Shown: in pieces, positions 48,691 through 57,907 of the stretch | Numbering within the stretch: position 1 is the first letter of the stretch | Layout: every line of letters begins with the position of its first letter | Assembly (NCBI GenBank): GCA_963773835.1 | Contig: CAVZCQ010000001.1 | Coordinates: 620,001-684,000 of the forward strand | Source of the DNA: JOPF136 sp963773835 | Lineage (GTDB): Bacteria > Acidobacteriota > Terriglobia > Acidiferrales > UBA7541 | Length of the DNA stretch: 64,000 bases | Direction: 5' to 3' | Translations under genes and position numbers: made by a program | The notes under the pieces: model-generated | The model's input: the letters and a program-made list of their open reading frames with translations, nothing else | What the model was told of the DNA's origin: nothing | Databases searched by the model: none

Positions 48691-48754
48691 CCCTCGCGCC
48701 GCCCGGCTGAACTTCCGCCGCGCCACGCGCGTACCCTCCTGTAGGCATTGCTCC

Positions 48755-49711
48755 ATGCGGACGCTATTGCGCATTGCGGGTATCGCGCTCGTGCTCTTGC
48801 TGGCCGGCGAGTCGCTAGCGGGCGACGAAATCGGAAGTGGCATCCTCCATCCCGGGCGGCGGGCTCTGACGGCCGCGCTGGTGGCGCAGTCGGACGCGGC
48901 ATTCGCCCGCGTGCATGCGACGCGGGAGGAGTTCGAAGTGTCCGCCACGGATGGCGTGCGCCTGCGCGGATGGAAGGTGCGCGCTGCGCTGGCCATCGCC
49001 ACCGGCGACTGGGTGCTGCTCTACCACGGGGTTTCAGACAACCGCGTGGGCATGATCGGCCAGGCGGAAATGCTGCTGCGCCACGGATACTCCGTGGTGA
49101 TCATGGACGCGCGCGGCCACGGGATGAGCGAAGGAGACATGGTCACCTACGGCTGGCTCGAGCGCAGCGATTCGCGCGCGATTGTGGACGCGCTCGTTGC
49201 CCAGGAGCACCCGCACTGCCTGTTCGCATCCGGCGAGTCCATGGGCGCGGCGGTCGCCCTCCAGTCCGCGGCCCTTGATCCGCGCATCGAAGCCGTGGTG
49301 GCGGAGAGCGCGTTCCGGAACCTGCGCGAGGTGTCCTACGACTACGCGGGCCTGCGGGTGAGCCCGCTGCTGGGCAAAACGCTGCTCCGCCCCGTGGCCA
49401 TCATGGGGCTGCGCAGCGCGGAGAAGGAGGGCGGCTTCAGCGCCGAGGACGTCTCGCCGGAACGCGCTGTGGCGACGCGCGCGTTTCCCGTGCTGCTCAT
49501 CTGCGGCCTGGAGGACCGCAACATCCCGGCGCGCCACACGCGAGCCATCTATGCCGCCGCAATTGGCCCGAAGCAGATGTGGCTTGTGCCCGGCGCGGGG
49601 CACACGCAAGCGCTGGGCCGCGCGCCGGTGGAGTTCGAACGGCGCGTCACGCAGTTCTTCGCTTCGCTACACGCCGCAAAGGCGGCCTTTTCGGCTCCGC
49701 CAAAGTCCTGA
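48755..49711 (+). CDS. Alpha/beta hydrolase, exported or membrane anchored
   Basis: The 318-residue protein has a signal-like helix (LLRIAGIALVLLLAGESLAG). The hydrolase fold is clear: oxyanion region LLYHGVSDNRVGM, IMDARGHGMSEG, nucleophile elbow GESMGAAVAL, catalytic Asp in LICGLEDRNIP and His in PGAGHTQA. This group is annotated as alpha/beta fold or dienelactone-like hydrolase; the substrate is unknown. It lies 64 bases after the regulator gene in the same direction and converges with the thiolase gene. Confidence 0.85.
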   Translation: MRTLLRIAGIALVLLLAGESLAGDEIGSGILHPGRRALTAALVAQSDAAFARVHATREEFEVSATDGVRLRGWKVRAALAIATGDWVLLYHGVSDNRVGMIGQAEMLLRHGYSVVIMDARGHGMSEGDMVTYGWLERSDSRAIVDALVAQEHPHCLFASGESMGAAVALQSAALDPRIEAVVAESAFRNLREVSYDYAGLRVSPLLGKTLLRPVAIMGLRSAEKEGGFSAEDVSPERAVATRAFPVLLICGLEDRNIPARHTRAIYAAAIGPKQMWLVPGAGHTQALGRAPVEFERRVTQFFASLHAAKAAFSAPPKS

Positions 49712-49796
49712 CGAGAACCGGAAAGGGTCATGCTGGTTGCGGGTAGGGCGTCGCTGCTGCCAACGAGCAGCAGGCCTGCACGAATTATTTTTGGCG

Positions 49797-50978
49797 CTAC
49801 CGCTCGATGGCCAGCGCCACGGCGTTGCCTCCGCCGAGGCACAGCGCGGCGATGCCGCGATGCAGGTTGCGCCGCTCCAGCTCGTAGAGCAGCGTCACCA
49901 GGATGCGCGCGCCGGAAGCGCCGATGGGGTGTCCCAACGCCACCGCCCCGCCGTTCACGTTCACTTTCTCGGGATTCAAGTGCGTTTCCTGTGTTACCGC
50001 GAGCGCCTGGACGGCAAAGGCCTCGTTCAGTTCCCAGAGATCCACGTCGCGGTCGCGGTCCCATCCGGTTTTCTTCAGGATTTTTTCGATGGCCGTAACC
50101 GGAGCCATCATCACCCATTTCGGCTCGACCCCGCTCACTGCCTGCGCCACGATGCGCGCCCGCGGCGCGCGGCCCAGTCGCGAGGCAGTGCGGTCTGAAG
50201 TAACCACCACGGCGGCCGCGCCGTCATTCGTTCCCGGAGCGTTTGCGGCCGTTACCGTCCCGTCTTTCTTGAACGCGGGCTTCAGCTTCGCCAGCGACTC
50301 CAGGGTGGAATCTTCGCGCGGCGACTCGTCCTTGCGGATTACCACCGGCTCGCCCTTTTTCTGCGGGATTTCGATGGGCAGAATTTGCGCCTCGAAAAAG
50401 CAGGATTTCATGGCTTGCACGGCCCGGCGATGGCTCTCCACCGCAAAACGGTCCTGCGCCTCGCGCCCGATGCCGTATTTTTCCGCCACCAACTCCGCGG
50501 TCATGCCCATGTGGAAGTTTTCATAGGGGTCCCAAAGGCCGTCGGTGATCATCGAGTCCAGCAGTTGCGCGTGGCCCAGGCGCAGGCCGGAGCGCGCATT
50601 CGGCAGCAGGTAGGGACAGTTGGTCATGGACTCCATGCCGCCGGCCACCACCATTTCCGATTCGCCCGTGATGACGGCCTGCGCGGCGAGCGCCACCGCC
50701 TTCAGCCCCGACCCGCAGACTTTGTTGATAGTCATGGCCGCGACCGTGGGAGCGAGCCCTCCGCCCAACGCGGCCTGCCGCGCGGGTGCTTGGCCGAGGC
50801 CGGCGGAAACCACGTTGCCCAGGATGCATTCGTCGATTTGCTTCGAGTCGACTTCCGCGCGGCGCACGGCCTCGGCCACAACCTTCGCGCCGAGCTGCGT
50901 CGCGGAAAAGGGACTCAGGCCGCCCTGGAATTTCCCGATGGGCGTGCGAACTGCGCTCAGTATGACGGCGGAATCCAT
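49797..50978 (-). CDS. Acetyl-CoA acetyltransferase (thiolase)
   Basis: The 393-residue length is typical of thiolase II. Catalytic residues are in place: Cys88 in TINKVCGSGLKAV, His in NGGAVALGHPIGASGARI, and the second Cys in ALCLGGGNAVALAIER. It joins two acetyl-CoA to acetoacetyl-CoA, or works in the reverse direction, for PHB, ketone or isoprenoid metabolism. Whether it acts in synthesis or fatty acid breakdown cannot be decided; no fad or pha genes are next to it. It faces away from the helicase gene. Confidence 0.93.
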   Translation of the reverse strand: MDSAVILSAVRTPIGKFQGGLSPFSATQLGAKVVAEAVRRAEVDSKQIDECILGNVVSAGLGQAPARQAALGGGLAPTVAAMTINKVCGSGLKAVALAAQAVITGESEMVVAGGMESMTNCPYLLPNARSGLRLGHAQLLDSMITDGLWDPYENFHMGMTAELVAEKYGIGREAQDRFAVESHRRAVQAMKSCFFEAQILPIEIPQKKGEPVVIRKDESPREDSTLESLAKLKPAFKKDGTVTAANAPGTNDGAAAVVVTSDRTASRLGRAPRARIVAQAVSGVEPKWVMMAPVTAIEKILKKTGWDRDRDVDLWELNEAFAVQALAVTQETHLNPEKVNVNGGAVALGHPIGASGARILVTLLYELERRNLHRGIAALCLGGGNAVALAIER

Positions 50979-51099
50979 GGCCGCACCTCTTCTGTTCTTC
51001 TTTCGTCTTCCAAAAGCTTACGCCCAGCGGACAGGCTGGTCAATTTCATGGGATGTCATCGCCGCCCGCGCTCGACCCGCCGCCGCCGCGTGCGCTACC

Positions 51100-54000
51100 A
51101 TGCTGCAAATGGCCGAAAGGGTTGAATCCACATCAGAAACCGGCGGCATCGAGCTGAATGCCGAGCAGCAACGCGCCGTCGAGCACGGCGAAGGGCCGCT
51201 GGTGGTCATCGCCGGCGCGGGCACGGGGAAGACGCGCGTCATCGTCGAACGCATCCGCCGCCTGCTCGAGACGCAATCGGACCTGAAAGCCGGTGAAATC
51301 CTCGCGCTCACCTACACGCGCAAAGCCGCGGGCGAAATGGCTTGGCGCGTCCGGAAATCGATCGGGGAGCGCGCGAAGGGACTGGTTGCAACCACGTTTC
51401 ATGCTTTCTGCCACGAGCGGCTCCTGGAGCAGAATCCCGAACTGCGCCTGATCGAAGAGGTCGAGCACTGGATCCTGCTGCGGAAGAACCTGGCGCGGCT
51501 CGGGCTGGTTCGTTACCGCCGGCGATACGACCCCGGACAATTCCTCACTGATTTTACAAACTTTTTTTCGCGCTGCCAGGACGAGCTGGTGACCGCGGAG
51601 GAATATCGCCGCCACGTGGAAGGAGAGGCCGCTCGCAAGGCCGCGGGCGCGGACGACGAAGCGCGCGAGTCCATCGAGAAACAGCTCGAGGTAGCCCGCG
51701 CCTACGAGGAGAGCGAACGCCTGCTCCGGGAGAAAAACCTGCTCACTTTCGGCGGCAGCCTGATGGAAACCGTGCGGCTGCTCGAACGGGATCCTGCGAA
51801 GCGCGACGAATTGCGCTCCCGGTTCCGTTTCGTCCTGGTGGACGAATTCCAGGACACCAATGTGGCTCAGATCCGCCTGCTCGGCCTGCTCGCCGGCGCG
51901 CCGCGCAACCTGTTCGTTGTGGGTGACGACGATCAGGCCATCTACCGCTTCCGCGGCGCATCGTACGCCAGCTTCCGGATGTTCGAGCGCGAGTTCCTGC
52001 CGGCCGGAGTTGAAACGCGGTCCGATGGCGGCGCGCGCGCCCTGCTCACGCGCAATTATCGCTCCACGAAGCGCATCCTGCGCCTCGCGGACGCCGTGAT
52101 CCGGAACAACGGGGATGCGAACCGCATGTTCCCAGACAAACAGCTCTCCACGCAAAACGGCGAGGGCGACCCCATCCGCATCGCCGGACTCGCGAGCGAA
52201 GCGGCCGAGGCGGAATGGATTGCGGCGCAGATTGAAGCAGAGCACGCGCGCGGCCGGCCCTGGTCCGGCTTCGCGGTGCTCTACCGCACGCACGCGCATC
52301 GCGAAGAAGTGGTCGCCGCGCTCGAACGTCGCGGCGTCCCCTTCGTCATCCGCAAGCTTTCCGTGTTCACCAATCCGGTTGTACGCGATCTGGTCGCCGC
52401 GCTCCGCTGGCTCGACCATCCCGGCGACAACGTGGCGTGCGCTCGTGTGCTGGCCATTCCGCGATGGGGTTTCACGCCGGTGGAGCTGGTGCGTCAGGCG
52501 CAGCGCGCCGGAAAACACCCCCGAAAATCGCTGTGGGCCGCGCTGGGCGCGGAAGAACCGGAAGAAGCAGCCACGAAGGCGGATGCGGGTTCTGAGCTGC
52601 TCCCTGCTGCAGAACCGTCAGCCGGCTCGCCGCTCCTCGCCGAACTCGTCGCACTTCACCAGCGCCTCAGCCAGATGGCGCGGCACGAACCGCTGCCCGC
52701 CGTGTTCGACGAGCTCGCCACCGCGTTCGGCGTGCTCCCACTCGTCCGTGACGCCCACCGTCGCGCCTTCGCCGCGTTCCGCAAATTCGTCGAGGAATGG
52801 CAGGCGGCCCATCCCGGCGAATTCCTGCGCGACTTCCTCGACTATTTTCGCTACTTCCAGCAGGCCGGTGGCAGCGTGACGCTCGACGAAGAACGCCGCA
52901 GAGTGGAATCGGAGGAGGCCGGTGATTCCACAGGCGACGCCGTGCAATTGATGACCGCGCACGCTGCGAAGGGCCTCGAGTTCGACCATGTGTTCGTGAT
53001 CCGGCTGTGCCGTAGCGCCTTCCCCGTGCGCAACCGGCGTCCGCTTTTCGAATTTCCCGACGCGCTCATGAAAGAGGAATTGCCGAAGGGCGACCACCAC
53101 GTGCTCGAAGAGCGCCGCCTGTTTTACGTCGCGCTGACGCGCGCGCGCAAGCGGCTCACGCTCACCACCATCGCCCGCGAGCGCTCCAAGCCGTCCCCGT
53201 TCCTCGAAGACATCGAGCAGGAGATGGCCCGTCTGGCGAAAGACGTGGAGCGCCTGTTGCCGAAAGTGGCCATCGAGAAAGACGGCGCAACATCCGCTGC
53301 GCCGGCCACAGCGAGCGCCTCATCCTCAGAGCCGCTTTTCCCCGGCAGCACCCAGCCTGAATACGATTCATCATGCATCGGCGAGTGGGCCGCGGGCTAC
53401 CGGCCGCCCTTGGCTATGCCGCTGGAGTTGAGCCCGGAATCCATCGACACCTACCGCTCATGCCCGCAGAAGTTCCTGTTTGGAAACCGCTGGCACGTGC
53501 GCGAGCAGCCCGGCGCTGCGATCACCTTCGGCAGCGTGATGCACACCACCATCCAGCACGCCGTAGCCGAACTGCGCGAGGGACGCCCGCCGGCGCTCGA
53601 TCGCCTGCTCGCCCTGTTCGACGAAGAGTGGCGCAAACGCCGCGGCGCCGGATTCGAGGACGACTACCAGGAAGCCACGTACCGCGAAGAGGGCCGCGAG
53701 CAACTCCGCAAATTCCACACGCGGCTCATCGCGGCGCCCCCAGCCGTGCGTGATCAGGAGAAAACGTTCGGCCTGCCGCTCGCAAACGATATCTTGCTGA
53801 CGGGCCGCATCGACCAGATCAATGCGCTCGCCGGCGGCGAGGCGGAAATCGTGGACTACAAAACCGGAACGCCGCACGACGAGAAGTACGTGAAAAAGAA
53901 CCCGCAGCTCACGTTTTACGCACTCGCCGCCCGCGATGCGCTCGATCTGGGCATCCCCGTCGCTGCTTTTCACTACCTGGAAAACGACACTGTAATTCGC

Positions 54001-54183
54001 GTCCAGCGCGAGGCGAAGGACCTCGACGAAGCCGAATCCATCGCGCAGGAAGTGGCCGCAGGAATTCGCGCCGCGCAATTCCCCGCGCGGCCCGGATTCC
54101 AGTGCCGGTTCTGCGACTATCGCTTGATTTGCCCGGCCCACGAGCGGGGCGCGGGCGCGTCCGGCGAAACCACTGAGGATTAG
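51100..54183 (+). CDS. UvrD/PcrA-type ATP-dependent helicase fused to RecB/Cas4-like Fe-S nuclease
   Basis: The protein has about 1027 residues. The upstream frame to 50620 runs through the thiolase and is rejected; ATG 51109 is an alternative. SF1A helicase motifs: Q-motif LNAEQQRAVEHG, Walker A GAGTGKTRV, LTYTRKAAGEMAWRV, VDEFQDTN, VVGDDDQAIYRFRGA, TAHAAKGLEFDHVF and VALTRARKRLTL. The C-terminal 280 residues form a PD-(D/E)XK nuclease: the lone Cys in YRSCPQKFLFGNRW, EIVDYKTGTPHDEK, and CRFCDYRLICP. The four Cys would hold a 4Fe-4S cluster as in AddB, AdnB and Cas4. It probably processes double-strand DNA ends for recombination. No addA-like partner lies nearby. Confidence 0.88.
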   Translation: MLQMAERVESTSETGGIELNAEQQRAVEHGEGPLVVIAGAGTGKTRVIVERIRRLLETQSDLKAGEILALTYTRKAAGEMAWRVRKSIGERAKGLVATTFHAFCHERLLEQNPELRLIEEVEHWILLRKNLARLGLVRYRRRYDPGQFLTDFTNFFSRCQDELVTAEEYRRHVEGEAARKAAGADDEARESIEKQLEVARAYEESERLLREKNLLTFGGSLMETVRLLERDPAKRDELRSRFRFVLVDEFQDTNVAQIRLLGLLAGAPRNLFVVGDDDQAIYRFRGASYASFRMFEREFLPAGVETRSDGGARALLTRNYRSTKRILRLADAVIRNNGDANRMFPDKQLSTQNGEGDPIRIAGLASEAAEAEWIAAQIEAEHARGRPWSGFAVLYRTHAHREEVVAALERRGVPFVIRKLSVFTNPVVRDLVAALRWLDHPGDNVACARVLAIPRWGFTPVELVRQAQRAGKHPRKSLWAALGAEEPEEAATKADAGSELLPAAEPSAGSPLLAELVALHQRLSQMARHEPLPAVFDELATAFGVLPLVRDAHRRAFAAFRKFVEEWQAAHPGEFLRDFLDYFRYFQQAGGSVTLDEERRRVESEEAGDSTGDAVQLMTAHAAKGLEFDHVFVIRLCRSAFPVRNRRPLFEFPDALMKEELPKGDHHVLEERRLFYVALTRARKRLTLTTIARERSKPSPFLEDIEQEMARLAKDVERLLPKVAIEKDGATSAAPATASASSSEPLFPGSTQPEYDSSCIGEWAAGYRPPLAMPLELSPESIDTYRSCPQKFLFGNRWHVREQPGAAITFGSVMHTTIQHAVAELREGRPPALDRLLALFDEEWRKRRGAGFEDDYQEATYREEGREQLRKFHTRLIAAPPAVRDQEKTFGLPLANDILLTGRIDQINALAGGEAEIVDYKTGTPHDEKYVKKNPQLTFYALAARDALDLGIPVAAFHYLENDTVIRVQREAKDLDEAESIAQEVAAGIRAAQFPARPGFQCRFCDYRLICPAHERGAGASGETTED

Positions 54184-54212
54184 GCACCAGAAGAAGGCGG
54201 AACGCCTGGCGA

Positions 54213-54611
54213 TCAGCCCATCGAGGAGAAGCGCTCGGGTTCGATGATGTAGCGCACACGCACTTCGCCGGGCCGCCGGTGAGGATACTTGTCCTGGCCT
54301 AAATATTTCTTCGCCATCTTGTCGATGTGCTGGTCGGCGCCGTTCTCAGTGACTTCCACGACGTGCCCGCGAACTTCCAGGTAACGATACGGATTGTCGG
54401 GATCGAGCACGGCGATGGAGACGCGCGGGTCGCGCCGCATGTTGCGGTCTTTGGCGCGTCCCTTCGCCGAATTGACGACTAGACGTCCGCCCTCCAGGTC
54501 AATCCACACGGGAGTCACCTGCGGCCTGCCGTCGGGCATCAGCGTGGCCAAGCTGCCGAAGGCGCGCTTCTGAAAGAGGTCGAGATATTGCTCGGGAATC
54601 TTCGCGGGCAT
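54213..54611 (-). CDS. PPOX-class (pyridoxamine 5'-phosphate oxidase-like) flavin/F420 enzyme
   Basis: The protein has 132 residues from ATG 54611, with GGAGGAGG six bases upstream. It is a split-barrel flavoprotein: FGSLATLMPDGRPQVTPVWI, RLVVNSAKGRAKDRNMRRD and PYRYLEVRGHVVEV are typical of F420- or FMN-dependent PPOX-class proteins. The exact substrate is unknown. Upstream lies a promoter, a structured RNA segment and a terminator-like hairpin, so expression may be controlled by attenuation. The frame remains open upstream to 54893 by chance of composition. Confidence 0.85.
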   Translation of the reverse strand: MPAKIPEQYLDLFQKRAFGSLATLMPDGRPQVTPVWIDLEGGRLVVNSAKGRAKDRNMRRDPRVSIAVLDPDNPYRYLEVRGHVVEVTENGADQHIDKMAKKYLGQDKYPHRRPGEVRVRYIIEPERFSSMG

Positions 54612-54707
54612 CGCAGATCCTCCTCCGCTGGCAAGGAACAGCGGTGATGCGGACAGCATCTCGCAACTCCGCGAAAGAGGCAATCCTGCGGAGAGCAGGG
54701 AAGCGGT

Positions 54708-54886
54708 GCAAAACAGAAGCGGGGCGGCCCGTTTCCGGATCGCCCCGCTCTCGTTCCACTCGCGCAGCAGGCTCAACGCCTCGCTTCGCGATCCTGCTTG
54801 GGCCTTCTCGTCGTTCCACGTACGCGCATTTCGTCCGGGACAAGACTGCGTCGCGCTCCCCTCTGCGGCGCGCAACGCATCGGCCA
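54708..54886 (-). ncRNA. Candidate structured RNA (small RNA or 5' leader/attenuator)
   Basis: About 180 bases lie between a consensus promoter and an intrinsic-terminator-like hairpin on the minus strand. Three stems can be drawn: 54870-54879 with 54847-54856 (TGCGTTGCGC/GCGCGACGCA, one G-T pair), 54793-54798 with 54766-54771 (AGCAGG/CCTGCT), and the terminator stem. An alternative GGCCC/GGGCC pairing could oppose the terminator. It does not match any riboswitch I know by sight. It could be an independent small RNA or the leader of the PPOX gene 100 bases downstream. Confidence 0.45.
54718..54749 (-). terminator. Intrinsic-terminator-like hairpin upstream of the PPOX gene
   Basis: A perfect 9-bp stem AGCGGGGCG/CGCCCCGCT with a 14-base loop is followed on the minus strand by TCTGTTTTGC. 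It lies 107 bases before the PPOX start, downstream of the promoter at 54893-54921. Confidence 0.55.
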
Positions 54887-54892
54887 CATTCA

Positions 54893-54921
54893 TCTATACG
54901 GGCGGAGCAATTCGATGTCAA
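54893..54921 (-). promoter_or_regulatory. Consensus sigma70 promoter on the minus strand
   Basis: TTGACA (54916-54921) and TATAGA (54893-54898) are separated by exactly 17 bases. This is the best sigma70-type promoter I found in the window. Transcription would begin near 54886 and run toward the PPOX gene. Confidence 0.7.
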
Positions 54922-55026
54922 GAAAAAAGATAGGACGCAGGGCAAAGTAAAACATCCCGAAAACTTTTCCGCGGCGGCCGCGCGCACCGGTTCGCAGCAT
55001 GCCCGGCACAGCGGCGCGCGTTTCGT

Positions 55027-56130
55027 TCACTTTTTCGCGACAAGAACATAATAGCCGTCGCGCGCAGTCACCTTGAGGCCCGGCCGTTCCACGCGCACTT
55101 CAATCTCGTGGAACTCCTTGGAGCGATCGGTGCCGCTCGGGGAATAGGCCAGGGTGTAGCGGTTGCGCGACTCGTCGAGGATGTGGGAGTAATCCTCCTC
55201 GAGGGCACTGCGACCCGCGGCGTAGAAGATGTCGCCGCCGGTGGCATCGACGTAGCGAGCGATAGCCGCGCGTTTGCGGTCCAGCACGGCCTGGCTCACC
55301 CCGATCCCGTACACGGAGACGTCGGAGGAAAGCAGAGAGCGGACGGCTTGCCCGTAGCTCGCGGTGTTGTTGTGCGAATTGCGGCCGTCGGAAACAATCA
55401 GCAGGAGTTTGCGCCGCTCGCGGGGCCGCTGGTGGAGCATGTCGGCGCAATAGAGCACGGCGTCGTCCAGGTCTTTCGACTCGCGGCCGAGAATTTTCGC
55501 GGACTGCGGCACCCCGGTTTCCTGGGACGAGGTGGTGGGATTCGGCGGCATGGTCATGGTGGGGCTGGCCGAGCCGGGGAAATAACTCGACAGCTCGGTA
55601 TTCTTCAGCACGGTGTGGAGTTTGTCTTGGTCCGTGCCGAATTCCGCGACGGTGCGGGGAAACTCGGCGAACAGGACCACGGCCATTTCGTCCCCCTGCG
55701 CCATACCGCCCAGCACCGCGCTGAGGCTGCGGGCCACCATCTCGGCGGTGCGCTGCGGCAGTTCGTCGTCCACCAGGAGGACGATGGAAAGAGGAAAGGG
55801 GTCGTTCGAGAAATAGTTGATCTTCTGTTCCACGGCGTCTTCAAAGATGCGAAAGTCCTTCTTCCCGAGATTCAGCACCGGGTCTCCCGAGTGGTTGCGG
55901 ACCAGCACGGGCACCAGCACTTCTTCCGTGCGCACGCGGAATATGGCCGGGCCCTGGTCTGCCTGCGTAGGCGGAGTGGGCTGCGATTGCGGCGCCGGAG
56001 CGGGCGGGGTTCCTGCGGATTGGCCCGGCCATGCGGAAGCCAGCGCCGTGCCGCCCGCCAGCAAGGCGATGGCCGCCGCGGCGCGCAGCGCCCGCCGCGC
56101 TTCGTTCACGACTTTTGTTTTCGCCGGCAT
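55027..56130 (-). CDS. VWFA-related Acidobacterial domain protein with altered MIDAS
   Basis: The protein has 367 residues from ATG 56130. A signal peptide (AAAAIALLAGGTALASA) and a Pro-rich linker precede the domain. The family line VPVLVRNHSGDPVLNLGKKDFRIFEDAVEQKINYF is present in pieces, and the ending FHEIEVRVERPGLKVTARDGYY is diagnostic. The metal site that normally reads DxSxS is VDDELPQ here, so metal-dependent ligand binding is probably lost or changed. An extra Pro/Thr/Ser segment lies in the middle. It is divergent from the second VWFA gene with 86 bases between starts. Export to the periplasm or surface is likely; function unknown. Confidence 0.85.
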   Translation of the reverse strand: MPAKTKVVNEARRALRAAAAIALLAGGTALASAWPGQSAGTPPAPAPQSQPTPPTQADQGPAIFRVRTEEVLVPVLVRNHSGDPVLNLGKKDFRIFEDAVEQKINYFSNDPFPLSIVLLVDDELPQRTAEMVARSLSAVLGGMAQGDEMAVVLFAEFPRTVAEFGTDQDKLHTVLKNTELSSYFPGSASPTMTMPPNPTTSSQETGVPQSAKILGRESKDLDDAVLYCADMLHQRPRERRKLLLIVSDGRNSHNNTASYGQAVRSLLSSDVSVYGIGVSQAVLDRKRAAIARYVDATGGDIFYAAGRSALEEDYSHILDESRNRYTLAYSPSGTDRSKEFHEIEVRVERPGLKVTARDGYYVLVAKK

Positions 56131-56216
56131 CCCGTACAATAGATGCTTCCCGCTGGACAGCGGTTGGGCCGCGGGGAGCATCCTAATCCTCGCACAGATT
56201 CGTCCGGAGAACACTC

Positions 56217-57227
56217 ATGCATCTCGGCGCAGCGCAGCGTGCAATCGGAGGAGTCCTGCTGGCGGGATGCCTGGCGGCGCTGCCCGGCGTGCGCGGACAG
56301 AATTCCCCGCCGGATCGGGCGCCGCAGCAGCAGGAGCCGCGCGAACGCGTCCAGCAGCCGCTCAAAATCCAGGTCGGAGTGGTGAACCTGTTCGTGACGG
56401 TGCGCGACAAGCACAACGCCATCATGGGCGACCTGGGCAAAGACGATTTCCGCGTATTTGAAGATGGCAAGGAACAAAAGATCCAGTTCTTTTCGAAAGA
56501 GCTGGACCTGCCGCTCACTATGGGACTGCTGGTGGACACCAGCGGGAGCATGGAGCGCATGCTGCCGGCGGAACAGCAAACGGCCTCCGCGTTTCTCGAA
56601 CGGGTGATGAAGAAGGGCGACCTGGCCACGCTGATCACCTTCGATCAGGACGCCGATTTGCTGGTGGATTTCACCGGGAGCATTGCGGAGTTGGAACGCG
56701 GCCTGAGCCGCGCGCGCATCAACGAACCCTTCGCGCCCGTCACTCCCAGCACGGTGCCGGACCCGCATCCCCGTGGGACGGTGTTCTACGACGCCGTGTA
56801 TCTGGTGGCCCGGGAGAAACTGGCGCAAGAAGTGGGGCGCAGGGCCATCGTGGTGCTCACGGACGCGGTGGATGAAGGCAGCCGGGTGCGCCTCGATGAA
56901 GCGATCGAAGCGGCGCAGCGGTCCGATGCCGTGGTGCACATCCTGCTGCTCTCCGACCCGGGCTGGTTCTTCACGCAGGGCTCCGGCGCGGGCGTGGCCC
57001 ATAAATTCGCGGAAGAAACCGGCGGGCGAATGATCGAGGTGAGAGGGGCGAAGCACCTGGACCAGGCGTTCGACCAGCTCGTCGAAGAGCTGCGCAGCCA
57101 GTATTCGCTGGGCTACTATCCGTCGAACTCGACGCACGACGGCCACTACCGGAAGATCAAGGTCGAGGTGACGCGTTCGGACACGCGCATTCTCGCGCGG
57201 AAGGGTTATTACGCCCCGAGGAATTAG
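56217..57227 (+). CDS. VWFA-related Acidobacterial domain protein
   Basis: The 336-residue protein has a signal peptide ending near GVRGQ, the leading block VVNLFVTVRDKHNAIMGDL, DDFRVFEDGKEQKIQFF, an intact MIDAS (LLVDTSGSMERM) and the closing RKIKVEVTRSDTRILARKGYY. GGAGA lies eight bases before the ATG. These proteins are a lineage-typical expansion of unknown function; the VWA fold suggests adhesion or protein-complex assembly outside the cytoplasm. It pairs divergently with the altered copy at 55027-56130. Confidence 0.9.
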   Translation: MHLGAAQRAIGGVLLAGCLAALPGVRGQNSPPDRAPQQQEPRERVQQPLKIQVGVVNLFVTVRDKHNAIMGDLGKDDFRVFEDGKEQKIQFFSKELDLPLTMGLLVDTSGSMERMLPAEQQTASAFLERVMKKGDLATLITFDQDADLLVDFTGSIAELERGLSRARINEPFAPVTPSTVPDPHPRGTVFYDAVYLVAREKLAQEVGRRAIVVLTDAVDEGSRVRLDEAIEAAQRSDAVVHILLLSDPGWFFTQGSGAGVAHKFAEETGGRMIEVRGAKHLDQAFDQLVEELRSQYSLGYYPSNSTHDGHYRKIKVEVTRSDTRILARKGYYAPRN

Positions 57228-57746
57228 GAAGGCAGTGGCTGGTCCCGATGGACCCGAAGCAGTCGGGACGCAAACGGCGCGAATCGGGATCTGCGAAGAC
57301 TCCGATGGCCGGCCACACCCCTGGTTGGCAGACGAGTGGCCCCTCGACTTCGCTCGGGACGCAAAAGGCGCGCTAGTGGTTAGTGACGAGGCGTGAAAAG
57401 GAAAGTCAGGAGCTTGCCTTAATGGCGGCATATCGCCCCCCCTCCCCCGTTATATTGCTCAAACGATTGATACCAGATGGCTTGCGCGGAGGGGACTTGC
57501 ACAAAGTACAGAAAAAAAGGGGGTTGCAGTGACGCGGATGTGCAGCGCCGCGCGGAGGGAGAGGAGTTGCCATAGGTTGGGTTTCTGAGACGGCATATCG
57601 CCGCCCCTTCGCCAAGTGTCGCCACGGCGGCCGGGCTACGGCGGGCAGGCCCTCCCCCCCAGGTCGTGGATGTGCAGAAACAAAAAGAGATGGCTGCAGC
57701 GGAAGTGCCGGCGTTGAAACGATTGGAGTTTAAGTGGCTGGGGAAT

Positions 57747-57802
57747 GTGCAGATGCGAGGAGATGGTGACGGGCGTTGAAAACAGAGGTGTTGCATCTGC
57801 AC
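57747..57802. repeat. 10-bp perfect inverted repeat with 36-base spacer
   Basis: GTGCAGATGC at 57747-57756 and its complement GCATCTGCAC at 57793-57802; a third, nearly identical half (ACATCTGCAC) follows around 57819. It lies downstream of the leftward promoter at 57908-57936, so it would form a stem in that transcript. Confidence 0.5.
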
Positions 57803-57907
57803 GCGATCCGGGCTCATACATCTGCACAAACCAAACGAGTTAGTATGAAGTTCGCTCGCGAGGTCTCGGATTGGTCTGACACGACGCATCAATAATCATC
57901 CGGATGG

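Noticed and set aside
49752..49790. Stem CTGCTG/CAGCAG followed by TTATTTTT between converging genes
   Set aside because: About ten bases separate the stem from the T-run, so it does not fit an intrinsic terminator well; too weak to list as a feature.
57419..57892. A 157-codon minus-strand frame downstream of a good promoter
   Set aside because: Composition is Ser/Pro/Cys-rich with no motif, no ribosome binding site, and it crosses several short repeats and an inverted repeat; an RNA role is more likely than a protein.
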